A stretch of 64,000 nucleotides of DNA from Flavobacterium erciyesense (GCF_018069925.1 NZ_JAGPXB010000006.1:62001-126000), one strand, 5' to 3'; counted from the stretch's first letter, positions 37,491-45,900 are shown. The notes: generated by a model from the sequence alone, not told the origin. Numbers and translations are program-made.

Positions 37491-37513
37491 TCAACTGAAA
37501 TTTAAATATTAAA

Positions 37514-37541
37514 AAGCCTCACATTTTGTGGGGCTTTTTTT
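37514..37541 (+). terminator. sucD terminator
   Basis: AGCCTCAC pairs with GTGGGGCT across TTTT, followed by seven Ts. Confidence 0.85.
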
Positions 37542-37542
37542 G

Positions 37543-37571
37543 TTGTAAATTGAATTAAAGAAATATCTTTG
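37543..37571 (+). promoter_or_regulatory. Strong Bacteroidota-type promoter
   Basis: TTG (37543-37545), an 18-base spacer and TATCTTTG (37564-37571) fit the consensus exactly. Transcription should start near 37578. Confidence 0.75.
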
Positions 37572-37577
37572 CACTTT

Positions 37578-37673
37578 ATTTAAAAAATCTTGCATCCAAG
37601 TTTTTATTTTAATAAAAAACAAAACATACGAATAGTTTTCAGTGAGCCTCACGATGTTGTGAGGTCTTTTTTT
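37578..37673 (+). ncRNA. Candidate ~95-nt small RNA or attenuated leader
   Basis: The interval lies between a consensus promoter and an intrinsic terminator. It has no open frame of note. Either it is a stand-alone small RNA, or the leader of the gene at 37705, which has no other promoter and would then be reached only by readthrough. This is inferred from signals alone. Confidence 0.4.
37645..37673 (+). terminator. Terminator-like hairpin ahead of the GIY-YIG-like gene
   Basis: GCCTCAC and GTGAGGT pair around GATGTT, then seven Ts. It lies only 31 bases upstream of the next ATG. The stem sequence nearly repeats that of the sucD terminator 130 bases before. Confidence 0.7.
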
Positions 37674-37704
37674 GTGAAAATCTATTTCATTAAAAATAAC
37701 ATAT

Positions 37705-38127
37705 ATGTACAAAGAATTAGAAAAATTCACGGTTACCAATCAATTTTTATTTAATATTGATGATAGTTTAGAGCAAGTTTGTAATGCTTCTGAAGGATCT
37801 GGCGTGTTTTTAGTTTACGCAGTAGGTGACGAGAAAGAATTAATTATGGTGGGTTCAACTGGGACTGTTCAAAATAACGGCGCTTTGAAAATAAAAAATG
37901 GCGGTTTATTCGATAAAATTGTCGAAGGTCACCAATTTGCAAAAACAGGAAGAAAATATTCTTGGCCAGCTCAAATGAAAAAAGAAGCTATATCTGCTCT
38001 AGAAGTAGTTTGGTATGAGACTTTTAATAATGAAGTGAAATCAATTCCAACTGCTGTAGAAGGTCAAGTTTTACAATCATTTTTAGATGAAAATGGAAGA
38101 CTGCCTCGATGGAATGTTGCTTTCTAA
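37705..38127 (+). CDS. GIY-YIG-like hypothetical protein
   Basis: A 140-residue cytosolic protein. GVFLVYAVGDEKELIMVGSTG (residues ~33-53) resembles the paired GIY and YIG strands of GIY-YIG nucleases in a diverged form (VFLVY and IMVGS). A conserved-looking glutamate follows in TAVEGQVLQSFLDENGRLPRWN, where the family has its metal-binding Glu. The usual tyrosines and arginine are not clear, so catalysis is uncertain. Flavobacteria have such small proteins of unknown function. It is preceded by a promoter plus a terminator-like hairpin and followed by a strong terminator, so it forms its own unit. Confidence 0.65.
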   Translation: MYKELEKFTVTNQFLFNIDDSLEQVCNASEGSGVFLVYAVGDEKELIMVGSTGTVQNNGALKIKNGGLFDKIVEGHQFAKTGRKYSWPAQMKKEAISALEVVWYETFNNEVKSIPTAVEGQVLQSFLDENGRLPRWNVAF

Positions 38128-38153
38128 TAAATTTAGCATTTTAGATTAAGTAC

Positions 38154-38184
38154 AAACGCTACCTTTTTCGGGTAGCGTTTTTTT
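38154..38184 (+). terminator. Terminator of the GIY-YIG-like gene
   Basis: AAACGCTACC / GGTAGCGTTT perfect 10-bp stem, followed by Ts. Confidence 0.88.
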
Positions 38185-38207
38185 ATTATCAAATTTTAAA
38201 GCATTTG

Positions 38208-38240
38208 TTTGCAAATATTGTAACAGATTGTGTATTTTTG
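38208..38240 (+). promoter_or_regulatory. Promoter of the riboswitch-NhaC unit
   Basis: TTTG (38208-38211), a 21-base spacer and TATTTTTG (38233-38240). The predicted start near 38247 coincides with the first base pair of the riboswitch-like structure. Confidence 0.72.
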
Positions 38241-38245
38241 CACCC

Positions 38246-38310
38246 GTTATCACGAATCCTGTAAAGGGATAGCAACCTGCAACAACAAGCAAGGTGCTAA
38301 AACGATAAGC
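38246..38310 (+). promoter_or_regulatory. SAM-clan riboswitch (compact SAM-I/IV-like)
   Basis: The outer stem TTATC (38247-38251) pairs with GATAA (38304-38308). A short hairpin ATCC/GGAT follows the 5' strand. Then come AGCAACCTGC, a small loop, GCAAGGTGCTAA. The GCAACC...GGTGCTAA core with TTATC/GATAAG closing helix is the conserved heart of SAM-I-type riboswitches. The long kink-turned P2 arm of Bacillus SAM-I is absent, so this resembles the compact SAM-I/IV variants. S-adenosylmethionine binding should shut off the transporter gene downstream, whose ATG is 84 bases away. The mode of control (translation or termination) is not evident. Confidence 0.65.
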
Positions 38311-38393
38311 CAAATCCTTTGGAAAAAATGTTGTTTACATTCCCAATACCAGCTTTGTTTTTCGTCATAACACTTAATTTAAAATTATTTTTT

Positions 38394-39716
38394 ATGACAA
38401 ATTTTACTAAGGAATCCGGAAATCCGTATGCTTTGATTCCGCTTTTTATTTTTATTTTTACTTTTTTGGGTGCTGGTATTTTACTAGACGATTTTTATGC
38501 GTTTCCTTCACCAGTAGCAGTATTAGTAGGTATTATTGCTGCATTTATTTTGTTTAAAACATCAACTGACGATAAAGTAGATACTTTAATTGCTGGTTGT
38601 GGCGATAGTAAAATCATGACAATGTGTTTGATTTATTTGTTTGCTGGCGCTTTTGCCGTGGTTAGCAAAGCCATGGGTGGTGTAGATGCAGTAGTAAATT
38701 TAGGGATTAGTACTATTGATGTGGCTTATTTTCCGTTAGGGATTTTCTTGATTGCCTCGTTTTTATCTACTGCTACAGGAACTTCAGTTGGGGCTATTGT
38801 AGCAATTGGACCTATTGCTATATCACTCGCTGATAAAAGTGGTGCTTCTATGCCATTAATTGCGGGTGCTTTATTAGGTGGTTCTATGTTAGGGGATAAT
38901 TTATCAATGATATCAGACACGACAATTGCAGCTACTCAATCTCTTGGTTGTGATTTGAAAGATAAATTTAAGATAAACTTGTTTATTGCGCTTCCTGCGG
39001 CCATCGTAACTGTTTTAATTTTCTTTTATTTGGGCTTTAATTCAGATGTTGTTGCTGTAGATATTGCTAAAAATGATTATTCTTTGTGGGCTATTTTGCC
39101 TTATGTTTTAGTAATCGTTCTTGCCGTTGTGGGTGTCAATGTATTTTACACATTATTATTAGGAACTATAATTGCAGGTTTGATTGGTTTTTACAACGAC
39201 TCATTTACGGTAATGGAATTTACCCAGAAAATTTATGAAGGCTTTACAAGTATGACCGATATCTTTTTGCTTTCTATGCTTACAGGAGGATTAGCTGCTA
39301 TGGTTGATAAGGCTGGAGGTATTACTTGGGTTTTAAACCAAATCAAAAAAAGAATTAAAAGTAAAAAATCAGCACAAACAGGTATTGGAGTACTAGTAGG
39401 TTTCGCCAATTTAGCCATTGCAAACAATACCGTTTCTATTGTGATTACTGGGCCTATTGCAAAGGAAATTAATGATGAATACGGATTGAGCGCTAAAAAA
39501 TCGGCTACTATTTTAGATATTTTTTCATGCGTCATTCAGGGAATATTGCCTTATGGTGCTCAAATTTTATTGATATTGAGCTATGCCAATGGTAAATTAG
39601 ATTTTCTTGATATTTTGAGTAACGCATGGTATCATTTATTTTTACTTGTGTTTACATTGATTGCTATTTATGCTGCTTTTTGGGATAAACTAGCCTACCG
39701 TTTTTTGAAGGTATAA
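38394..39716 (+). CDS. NhaC-family transporter, probable methionine transporter (MetT-like)
   Basis: A 440-residue polytopic protein with about 11-12 membrane segments. TGTSVGAIVAIGPIAISLADKSG, GGSMLGDNLSMISDTTIAATQ and FANLAIANNTVSIVITGPI are NhaC-family signatures. The start is set at the ATG 38394 (MTNFTKESGNPYALIPLF): the longer TTG-initiated frame at 38319 lies in the leader beside the riboswitch. NhaC proteins were named as Na+/H+ antiporters, but members under SAM riboswitch control have been proposed as methionine importers (MetT). The riboswitch 84 bases upstream makes that the better guess here. Confidence 0.8.
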   Translation: MTNFTKESGNPYALIPLFIFIFTFLGAGILLDDFYAFPSPVAVLVGIIAAFILFKTSTDDKVDTLIAGCGDSKIMTMCLIYLFAGAFAVVSKAMGGVDAVVNLGISTIDVAYFPLGIFLIASFLSTATGTSVGAIVAIGPIAISLADKSGASMPLIAGALLGGSMLGDNLSMISDTTIAATQSLGCDLKDKFKINLFIALPAAIVTVLIFFYLGFNSDVVAVDIAKNDYSLWAILPYVLVIVLAVVGVNVFYTLLLGTIIAGLIGFYNDSFTVMEFTQKIYEGFTSMTDIFLLSMLTGGLAAMVDKAGGITWVLNQIKKRIKSKKSAQTGIGVLVGFANLAIANNTVSIVITGPIAKEINDEYGLSAKKSATILDIFSCVIQGILPYGAQILLILSYANGKLDFLDILSNAWYHLFLLVFTLIAIYAAFWDKLAYRFLKV

Positions 39717-39793
39717 TTGTAAAAATTATTGTTCATAATCAAGCCTAAATTTTTTTTAAAAAAGGAAATAGTATATATTTGGCAAGTCGTTTT

Positions 39794-39871
39794 TAGCCCT
39801 GATAGCAACGGAAATCCTTTTGGGTACGCGACAGCGGACCTAAAAGATTGCAGTGAATAGCAGGAATAGCT
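39794..39871 (+). ncRNA. Structured RNA-like element ahead of fabG (Flavo-1-like)
   Basis: The outer helix AGCCCTG (39795-39801) pairs with CAGG...GCT (39861-39871); the inner helix AATCCTTTTGGG (39813-39824) pairs with CCTAAAAGATT (39839-39849). Between them lies a large asymmetric internal loop, GATAGCAACGGA opposite TGCAGTGAATAGC. The same loop sequences recur at 62459-62523 with different stem sequences, which points to a conserved RNA. From memory it resembles the Flavo-1 motif of Flavobacteria, whose role is unknown. It ends 29 bases before fabG. Confidence 0.5.
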
Positions 39872-39899
39872 TCGAATAAAAAATAACTAATTTTTGATT

Positions 39900-40646
39900 A
39901 TGAAATTACTAGAAGGAAAAGTTGCCATTATAACAGGCGCAAGTCGCGGAATTGGGAAAGGAATTGCAGAAGTTTTTGCAAAACATGGCGCTAATGTTGC
40001 GTTTACATACAGTTCATCAGTAGAGTCGGCAATGGCTTTGGAGAACGAATTGAATGCATTGGGCATTAAAGCAAAAGGATACCAATCAAACGCTGCGGAT
40101 TTTAATGAAGCGCAAACGTTTGTTGATGCAGTTTTGGCTGATTTTGGAACGGTTGATGTATTGATTAACAACGCCGGAATTACAAAAGATAATTTGTTGA
40201 TGCGTATGTCTGAAGAAGATTTTGACAACGTTATGGATGTGAACTTGAAATCGGTTTTTAACATGACAAAAGCCATTCAACGTACTTTTTTAAAGCAACG
40301 CGCAGGGTCAATTATTAATATGAGTTCTGTGGTTGGTGTGAAAGGAAACGCGGGACAAACGAACTACGCGGCTTCAAAAGCAGGTGTAATTGGTTTTTCG
40401 AAATCAGTTGCTTTAGAATTAGGTTCAAGAAATATTCGTTGTAACGTAATTGCGCCTGGATTTATTGAAACTGAAATGACTGCAAAGTTAAACGAAGATG
40501 TTGTAAAAGGTTGGAGAGATGGAATTCCGTTAAAAAGAGGTGGTTCTACTGAAGATGTTGCAAACGCTTGTCTTTTCTTCGCATCGGATATGAGTGCTTA
40601 TGTAACTGGTCAAGTACTTAATGTATGTGGCGGAATGTTGACTTAA
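39900..40646 (+). CDS. fabG: 3-oxoacyl-[ACP] reductase FabG
   Basis: A 248-residue short-chain dehydrogenase that reduces 3-oxoacyl-ACP with NADPH in fatty acid elongation. GASRGIGKG (cofactor binding), NNAGITKDNLLMRM, the catalytic Ser-Tyr-Lys (NMSSV...YAASKAG) and the GGML C-terminus are all standard for FabG. The start is the ATG at 39900; a TTG two codons earlier is not needed. It follows the structured element at 39794-39871, which may affect its expression. Confidence 0.95.
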   Translation: MKLLEGKVAIITGASRGIGKGIAEVFAKHGANVAFTYSSSVESAMALENELNALGIKAKGYQSNAADFNEAQTFVDAVLADFGTVDVLINNAGITKDNLLMRMSEEDFDNVMDVNLKSVFNMTKAIQRTFLKQRAGSIINMSSVVGVKGNAGQTNYAASKAGVIGFSKSVALELGSRNIRCNVIAPGFIETEMTAKLNEDVVKGWRDGIPLKRGGSTEDVANACLFFASDMSAYVTGQVLNVCGGMLT

Positions 40647-40745
40647 AATGTTATTCAAAGATTTAAAATTCAATGATTTAACGAATTTTAAACTTTAAAA
40701 CATGTTATAAGCTGTAAATTCTTCAAATCTTTTAATAAAGAATAA

Positions 40746-42773
40746 ATGACAACAAACACAATACTATTGATACTTTTATCTTTGATACTAGCTGGGGTGT
40801 TGTCGTATTTACAGTATATTTTTAAGGCCAAAAATCAAACTAAAACAGTTTGGTTTTTGGCTTTTTTGCGTTTTTTATCGCTTTTTGGTATTTTGTTACT
40901 GTTGATAAATCCGATAGTCATACGTAAAACCTTAGAGTTGTTTAAAACTCCTTTGGCAATTGTGGTTGATAATTCGAGTTCGATTTCTTTTTTAGAAGCT
41001 ACCAAACAAGCTAAAGAAACAATGCAAGCTTTGCAACAAAATGCAGTATTACAAGAAAAGTTTGAAATACAATCTTTTCAATTTTCTAATACAATGGAGC
41101 CTTTTAGTCAGCTAGATTTTAAAGGAAACCAAAGTAATATTGATGTGGTTGCTAAAAACTTGAAAAGTAATTTTAAAAACAAAACTTTTGCTACCGTTTT
41201 GATAAGTGATGGAAATCAGACTTCGGGAAGTGATTACGTATTTCAATTTGATCCAGAAAATAAAGTATATCTTGTAGCTGTTGGTGATACAACAACCTAT
41301 TTGGATTTAAAAATTAGTCAATTAAACGCCAATAAGTATGCTTTTTACAAGAATAAGTTTCCTGTAGAAGTCTTTTTACAATATGCAGGAAAGCAAAATG
41401 TTACCGCTAGTTTTTCCATTTCTCAAGGGAATAATGTCGTGGTAAAGCAAAGTGTTTCTTTCTCTGCTTCAAAAAATACCGCCACTTTGAATTTGCTTTT
41501 ACCTGCAGATAAGGTGGGATTGCAGATGTATCAAGCTAAAATAAGTTCGAATCTAACGGAGAAAAATAGATATAATAACGTAAAGAATTTTGCAGTTGAA
41601 GTACAAGATCAAAAAACAGCAATTGCAATTGTATCAGCTATTGATCACCCGGATATTGGTGCTTTTAAAAGAGCGATTGAAACTAATGCGCAACGCAAAG
41701 TAACGGTCGTTAAACCTAATCAAATTAATAACTTACGCGATTTTAATATTCTTATTTTTTACCAGCCAACTGCTGCTTTTAAAAGTGTTTTTGAAGGTGC
41801 TAAAAATGCTAAGATAAGTAGCTTTGTAGTTACCGGGATGTCAACCGATTTTAACTTTTTGAATCAGCAACAAAATGATTTGAATTTCAAAATGAGCGGC
41901 CAAAGTGAAGATTATTTGAGTGTTTTGAATACTGATTTTAATTTATTTGCCACTGATGATATCGGTTTCGATGCGTTTCCTCCTTTACAAAATGCATTTG
42001 GTACCATAGCACCAAAAGCGGGACTTGAAATTTTACTTTCGTCAAAAATTCGAGTAATGAATACCAATGCGCCGCTATTGGCTTTTGCTGAAAATGAAAA
42101 CCAACGAACTGCTTATTTGCTGGGCGAAAATAGTTGGAAGTGGCGTTTACAATCGCACATTAAGGAAAAATCATTTGAAAAATACGATCGTTTTATCGAT
42201 AAAATTATTCAGTATTTAGGATCAAAAGCAGCCAAAAAGCCTTTAGTCGTAGATCATGAACGGTTTTATAACGCGGGAGAATCAATTGTTATTAGTGCAC
42301 AATATTTTAATAAAAATTATGAGGCCGATGATAAAGCACGACTAACAATTAGCTTGCTGAATAAAAAAACAAAACAGCAAACGAATTATGATTTGTTAAA
42401 AGCTGCAAACGGATACAAGGTAAATCTTGATGGCTTGAAAGCAGGAACTTATCAGTTTACAGTAAAAGAACTAAACTCTAATACGACCTACAGCAGCAGT
42501 TTAGAAATTATTGATTTTGATATCGAAAAACAATTTGTAAACTCAGATATTGAAAGATTGTCGCAATTGGCATCGCAAACTTCAGGACAGTTATTTTATC
42601 CGAGTCAGGTTGACAAGCTTATTCAGACTTTGTTAGAAAATAAGGATTACCAAACGACTCAAAAAGAAATAGTTGTTAAAACCCCACTTTTAGACTGGGT
42701 GTGGTTATTGGTTATTATTGCTCTTTTACTTGCTACAGAATGGCTCGTTCGTAAATACAATGGCATGTTGTAA
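40746..42773 (+). CDS. VWA-like membrane protein
   Basis: A 675-residue protein with two N-terminal membrane helices (~5-24, 38-58) and one at the C-terminus (~650-668), the large middle part facing the periplasm or cytosol depending on topology. IVVDNSSSISF (residues ~76-86) is a near-complete MIDAS DxSxS motif of a von Willebrand A fold, followed by ATVLISDGNQTSGSDY. A second alpha/beta section (TAIAIVSAIDHPDIGAFKRA...) resembles a glutamine-amidotransferase-like fold. Such proteins are common single copies in Bacteroidota, with no settled function; batABC-type aerotolerance operons contain related VWA proteins. It follows fabG by 99 bases. Confidence 0.75.
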   Translation: MTTNTILLILLSLILAGVLSYLQYIFKAKNQTKTVWFLAFLRFLSLFGILLLLINPIVIRKTLELFKTPLAIVVDNSSSISFLEATKQAKETMQALQQNAVLQEKFEIQSFQFSNTMEPFSQLDFKGNQSNIDVVAKNLKSNFKNKTFATVLISDGNQTSGSDYVFQFDPENKVYLVAVGDTTTYLDLKISQLNANKYAFYKNKFPVEVFLQYAGKQNVTASFSISQGNNVVVKQSVSFSASKNTATLNLLLPADKVGLQMYQAKISSNLTEKNRYNNVKNFAVEVQDQKTAIAIVSAIDHPDIGAFKRAIETNAQRKVTVVKPNQINNLRDFNILIFYQPTAAFKSVFEGAKNAKISSFVVTGMSTDFNFLNQQQNDLNFKMSGQSEDYLSVLNTDFNLFATDDIGFDAFPPLQNAFGTIAPKAGLEILLSSKIRVMNTNAPLLAFAENENQRTAYLLGENSWKWRLQSHIKEKSFEKYDRFIDKIIQYLGSKAAKKPLVVDHERFYNAGESIVISAQYFNKNYEADDKARLTISLLNKKTKQQTNYDLLKAANGYKVNLDGLKAGTYQFTVKELNSNTTYSSSLEIIDFDIEKQFVNSDIERLSQLASQTSGQLFYPSQVDKLIQTLLENKDYQTTQKEIVVKTPLLDWVWLLVIIALLLATEWLVRKYNGML

Positions 42774-42784
42774 AACTAAAAAAT

Positions 42785-43681
42785 ATGGATTTTAGGCTCA
42801 AAGTTTTTTATACCGTAGCACAACGTTTGAGTTTCACAAAAGCTGCAGCCGAATTGTTTATCACCCAACCCGCGGTTTCGAAACACATTCAGGAGTTAGA
42901 GGAATATCATAAAATCAAACTTTTTGAACGTAATGGATCGCGAATTGCCATAACAGCCGCTGGAAATGTCTTATTGAAACATGTAAAAAACATTTTTGAT
43001 ATTTACAGTGAAATCGACTTTGATATGAACGCATTGCTGCAAACGCAGTCGGGTGTTTTACGAGTAGGAGCGAGCACAACCGTTTCACAATATATTATTC
43101 CGCCCGTTTTAGCTCAGTTTCATCAAAAACTACAAGATGTTCAGGTTCGTTTATGGAACGGAAACACTGAACAGATGGAAACAGCCTTGCTTCAACAAGA
43201 AATTGAAATTGGAATAGTTGAGGGAAAATCTAAAAATAAACAAATCAAATATATACCGTTTTTAAAAGACGAACTTGTTTTGGTTTGCAATAGTAAAAAC
43301 CCATTAACTAAGTGTGATACAATAGGAATCGATGATTTGAAACAAATGCGTTTTTTATTGCGCGAGCAAGGCTCTGGAACACTTGAAGTTATAGATGATG
43401 CGTTGAAAGCTTTGGGTGTAAAACTATCCGATTTGCAAGTAGAAATGCAATTGGGAAGCACGGAGAGCATCAAATCGTACCTTATGAATTCAAACTGTGT
43501 GGCTTTCATATCTATTCACGCTATTCAAAAGGAACTGCAGAATGAAGAATTATATTTACTTGATTTAGATCGTTTTGCGATAGAACGTTTTTTTTATATC
43601 ATCACTTTACAAGGAAAAACACATTCACTTGCCGATGTTTTGGCACAAAAGATCTTGAGTTATTATAACTTAAAGTTATAG
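42785..43681 (+). CDS. LysR-family transcriptional regulator
   Basis: A 298-residue regulator. The N-terminal winged helix (residues 1-60: FYTVAQRLSFTKAAAELFITQ, then SKHIQELE) and the linker helix are clear. Residues ~90-298 form the periplasmic-binding-protein-like effector domain (GVLRVGASTTVSQYIIPPVL). It is 11 bases after the VWA gene and 73 bases before a YeiH-type gene read on the same strand. LysR (YeiE/CysB-like) regulators often control a neighbouring yeiH, so it likely regulates that gene; the effector is unknown. Confidence 0.9.
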   Translation: MDFRLKVFYTVAQRLSFTKAAAELFITQPAVSKHIQELEEYHKIKLFERNGSRIAITAAGNVLLKHVKNIFDIYSEIDFDMNALLQTQSGVLRVGASTTVSQYIIPPVLAQFHQKLQDVQVRLWNGNTEQMETALLQQEIEIGIVEGKSKNKQIKYIPFLKDELVLVCNSKNPLTKCDTIGIDDLKQMRFLLREQGSGTLEVIDDALKALGVKLSDLQVEMQLGSTESIKSYLMNSNCVAFISIHAIQKELQNEELYLLDLDRFAIERFFYIITLQGKTHSLADVLAQKILSYYNLKL

Positions 43682-43698
43682 CAGATTACAAGATACGA

Positions 43699-43730
43699 TT
43701 GGTATAACATAAACAATCGTCGCACCTTTG
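43699..43730 (+). promoter_or_regulatory. Promoter of the YeiH-type gene with flanking inverted repeat
   Basis: TTG (43699-43701), a 21-base spacer and CACCTTTG (43723-43730), one mismatch from TAnnTTTG. GTTATA at 43675-43680 and TATAAC at 43703-43708 flank the -33 box and could be LysR half-sites. Confidence 0.5.
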
Positions 43731-43754
43731 TACTATAATTTTCAAAATAAAATC

Positions 43755-44735
43755 GTGAAAACTCAAGTACAATCCAATTCGATAATCTTATTAATAGAAT
43801 TGTTGGCACAAAACAAATTGGCTAGCATTGTCTTTTTCATTATTTTACTTGTTTGTGCAACAGGGCTCATTAGTCCGGCAATAGCTTTGTTACTAGGAAT
43901 AGTGGTTACACATTTATTCGGAAATCCGATCGCTATTTACTCTCCAAAAATAATCCAATGGTTGTTGCAGATATCCGTTGTTGGTTTGGGTTTCGGAATG
44001 CAATTAAAACATGTTGTAACTGCCGGTTCGACTAGTTTTGGAATTACAGTGGTTTCTATCGCAAGTACTTTGTTGATAGGTACTTTGTTAGGAAAATGGT
44101 TTAAAACAGATCGCAAAACGAGTCACTTAATTGCTTGCGGTACTGCAATTTGCGGTGGTAGTGCCATTGCGAGCATTGCACCCGTGATTCGGTCTACTGA
44201 AAAACAGACTGGCTTGGCACTTGGCGTTATTTTTATTTTGAATGCTATTGCTTTGTTTTTGTTTCCGGTTGTTGGCCACCTTTTGAGATTATCTCAGAGT
44301 GAATTTGGAATATGGAGTGCCATTGCCATTCACGATACAAGTTCAGTTGTTGGCGCCGCAAGTAGTTATGGCGCAGAAGCACTGCAAATTGCGACAAGTG
44401 TGAAATTAGCTAGAGCCTTGTGGATCATTCCTATTTCATTCGTCACGGCGCTAGCAAGCAGTAATAAAGCAGGTTCAATTAAAATTCCTTATTTTATATT
44501 CGTTTTTTTAGGAGTAATTATTGTGCAAACTTATTTTCCTGTTCCTGATTTTGCAGCCGTTAAGATTAATACTTTATCAAAAATAGGTTTGACAATTACT
44601 CTATTTTTGATTGGTTCAGGTCTGACCAAAGAAATACTTTTTAAAGTAGGCGCAAAACCATTATTGCAAGGATTGTTATTGTGGGTTTTTATCGCGAGCG
44701 GATCTCTTTTGGCGGTAATGTACTTTTTTGATTAA
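43755..44735 (+). CDS. YeiH/PSE-family putative sulfate exporter
   Basis: A 326-residue inner-membrane protein with about ten hydrophobic segments. GFGMQLKHVVTAGSTSFGITV, then LIACGTAICGGSAIASIAPVI, then AIAIHDTSSVVGAASSYG are diagnostic of the YeiH (UPF0324) family, described as putative sulfate exporters. The GTG at 43755 is chosen: the longer frame would start on a TTG that is itself part of the promoter -7 element. It is probably under control of the LysR regulator just upstream. Confidence 0.88.
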   Translation: MKTQVQSNSIILLIELLAQNKLASIVFFIILLVCATGLISPAIALLLGIVVTHLFGNPIAIYSPKIIQWLLQISVVGLGFGMQLKHVVTAGSTSFGITVVSIASTLLIGTLLGKWFKTDRKTSHLIACGTAICGGSAIASIAPVIRSTEKQTGLALGVIFILNAIALFLFPVVGHLLRLSQSEFGIWSAIAIHDTSSVVGAASSYGAEALQIATSVKLARALWIIPISFVTALASSNKAGSIKIPYFIFVFLGVIIVQTYFPVPDFAAVKINTLSKIGLTITLFLIGSGLTKEILFKVGAKPLLQGLLLWVFIASGSLLAVMYFFD

Positions 44736-44880
44736 TATTTAAAAAAGACAATTTAGCGGAAATTCATTTTTTGGTAAAGACCAGATGTTAAGTAAAGCTT
44801 AATAATGCATTAGTAATTGCAGTTCTTTTTTTGAAAACCAATTTATTGAGATACATTTGCCTTTCTAAAAAAATAATTAA

Positions 44881-45879
44881 ATGAAAAATTTTAAACTGAA
44901 ACCAACTCTTATTGTTTTTACTACAATTTGTGCAGCAGTAGTACTGATGTCATGGGGTGTTGTAGGGCATGAGCGTATCAACAGAGCTGCTGTAATGGCT
45001 TTGCCAAAACCATTACAAACATTCTTTTACAACCACATCGATTTTATCACGCAAGAAAGTACAGTTCCTGATTTGCGCAGAAATGTTTTGAATGACAAAA
45101 TGGAACCACCTCGCCATTATTTTGATATGGAAAACTTTGGTGATCCTGCTTCGTTTCCTAAAACTATGGAGGAAGCTAAAGCTAAATATGACGAGAAATT
45201 TTTGACCAAAAACGGAATTTTACCTTGGCACATTCAGGAGTTAATGGAAAAGTTAACGAAAGCATTTAAGGACAAGCGTAAAAACGAAATTCTTTTTATT
45301 GCGGGTGATTTAGGTCATTATATTGCAGATGGTCACATGCCATTACATACTTCAGACAATCACGACGGACAAAATACAGATCAAAAAGGAATCCATTCTT
45401 TATGGGAAAGCCGCTTACCAGAGTTGTTTGCCAAAGATTATAAGTTTAACGTTCCACAAGGTGTTTATTTAGAAAATGTTGAAAAAGCAACTTGGGATTT
45501 AATAAACGATACGCATAGTTTGGTAGAACCATTGCTGGCCATTGATAAAAAATTAAGAACAGCTACACCACAAAATAAAATTTTTGTAACCGATGCGGCA
45601 GGTGTAATTGTAAAAAATAAATACGGCGGTACAATGTATTCTGATGAATATGCTAAACAATTGCATGCTGACATGAATGGTATGGTTGAAAAGCAAATGC
45701 GAAAAGCCATTACAGTTACAGCTAGTTTTTGGTACACAGCTTGGGTTAATGCTGGTAAGCCTGATTTGAGCAATTTAGATACTCCAGAACTGACTAAAAG
45801 AAATAGCAAATTGCTAAAGAAAGACATGAAGACGTACCTGAAAGGAGATCTTTTTGGGTTGACGAGCGATAGAGAATAA
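44881..45879 (+). CDS. S1/P1-type zinc-dependent nuclease or phospholipase C
   Basis: A 332-residue exported hydrolase. The signal segment ends near VVLMS, after which Trp25 starts WGVVGHERINRAAV: in this family the new N-terminal Trp and the following His bind zinc. FIAGDLGHYIADGHMPLH (histidine and aspartate ligands) and GIHSLWE complete the tri-zinc site. The family cleaves single-stranded nucleic acids or phospholipids; the class cannot be fixed here. It stands alone before a strong terminator, and phosphate scavenging is a plausible use. Confidence 0.85.
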   Translation: MKNFKLKPTLIVFTTICAAVVLMSWGVVGHERINRAAVMALPKPLQTFFYNHIDFITQESTVPDLRRNVLNDKMEPPRHYFDMENFGDPASFPKTMEEAKAKYDEKFLTKNGILPWHIQELMEKLTKAFKDKRKNEILFIAGDLGHYIADGHMPLHTSDNHDGQNTDQKGIHSLWESRLPELFAKDYKFNVPQGVYLENVEKATWDLINDTHSLVEPLLAIDKKLRTATPQNKIFVTDAAGVIVKNKYGGTMYSDEYAKQLHADMNGMVEKQMRKAITVTASFWYTAWVNAGKPDLSNLDTPELTKRNSKLLKKDMKTYLKGDLFGLTSDRE

Positions 45880-45900
45880 AAGAAAAAAAACTTTTTTATA

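Noticed and set aside
37705..38127. Active GIY-YIG nuclease
   Set aside because: The catalytic tyrosines and arginine are not clear, so only fold-level similarity is claimed.
38319..38393. 25-codon N-terminal extension of the NhaC-family protein
   Set aside because: It would start at TTG right behind the riboswitch; the ATG at 38394 gives the normal family N-terminus.
39887..40276. 129-codon frame antisense to fabG
   Set aside because: A shadow of the fabG codon pattern; the sense frame has all SDR motifs.
45465..45827. 120-codon frame antisense to the S1/P1-type gene
   Set aside because: No start context or domain; the sense frame is a complete zinc hydrolase.
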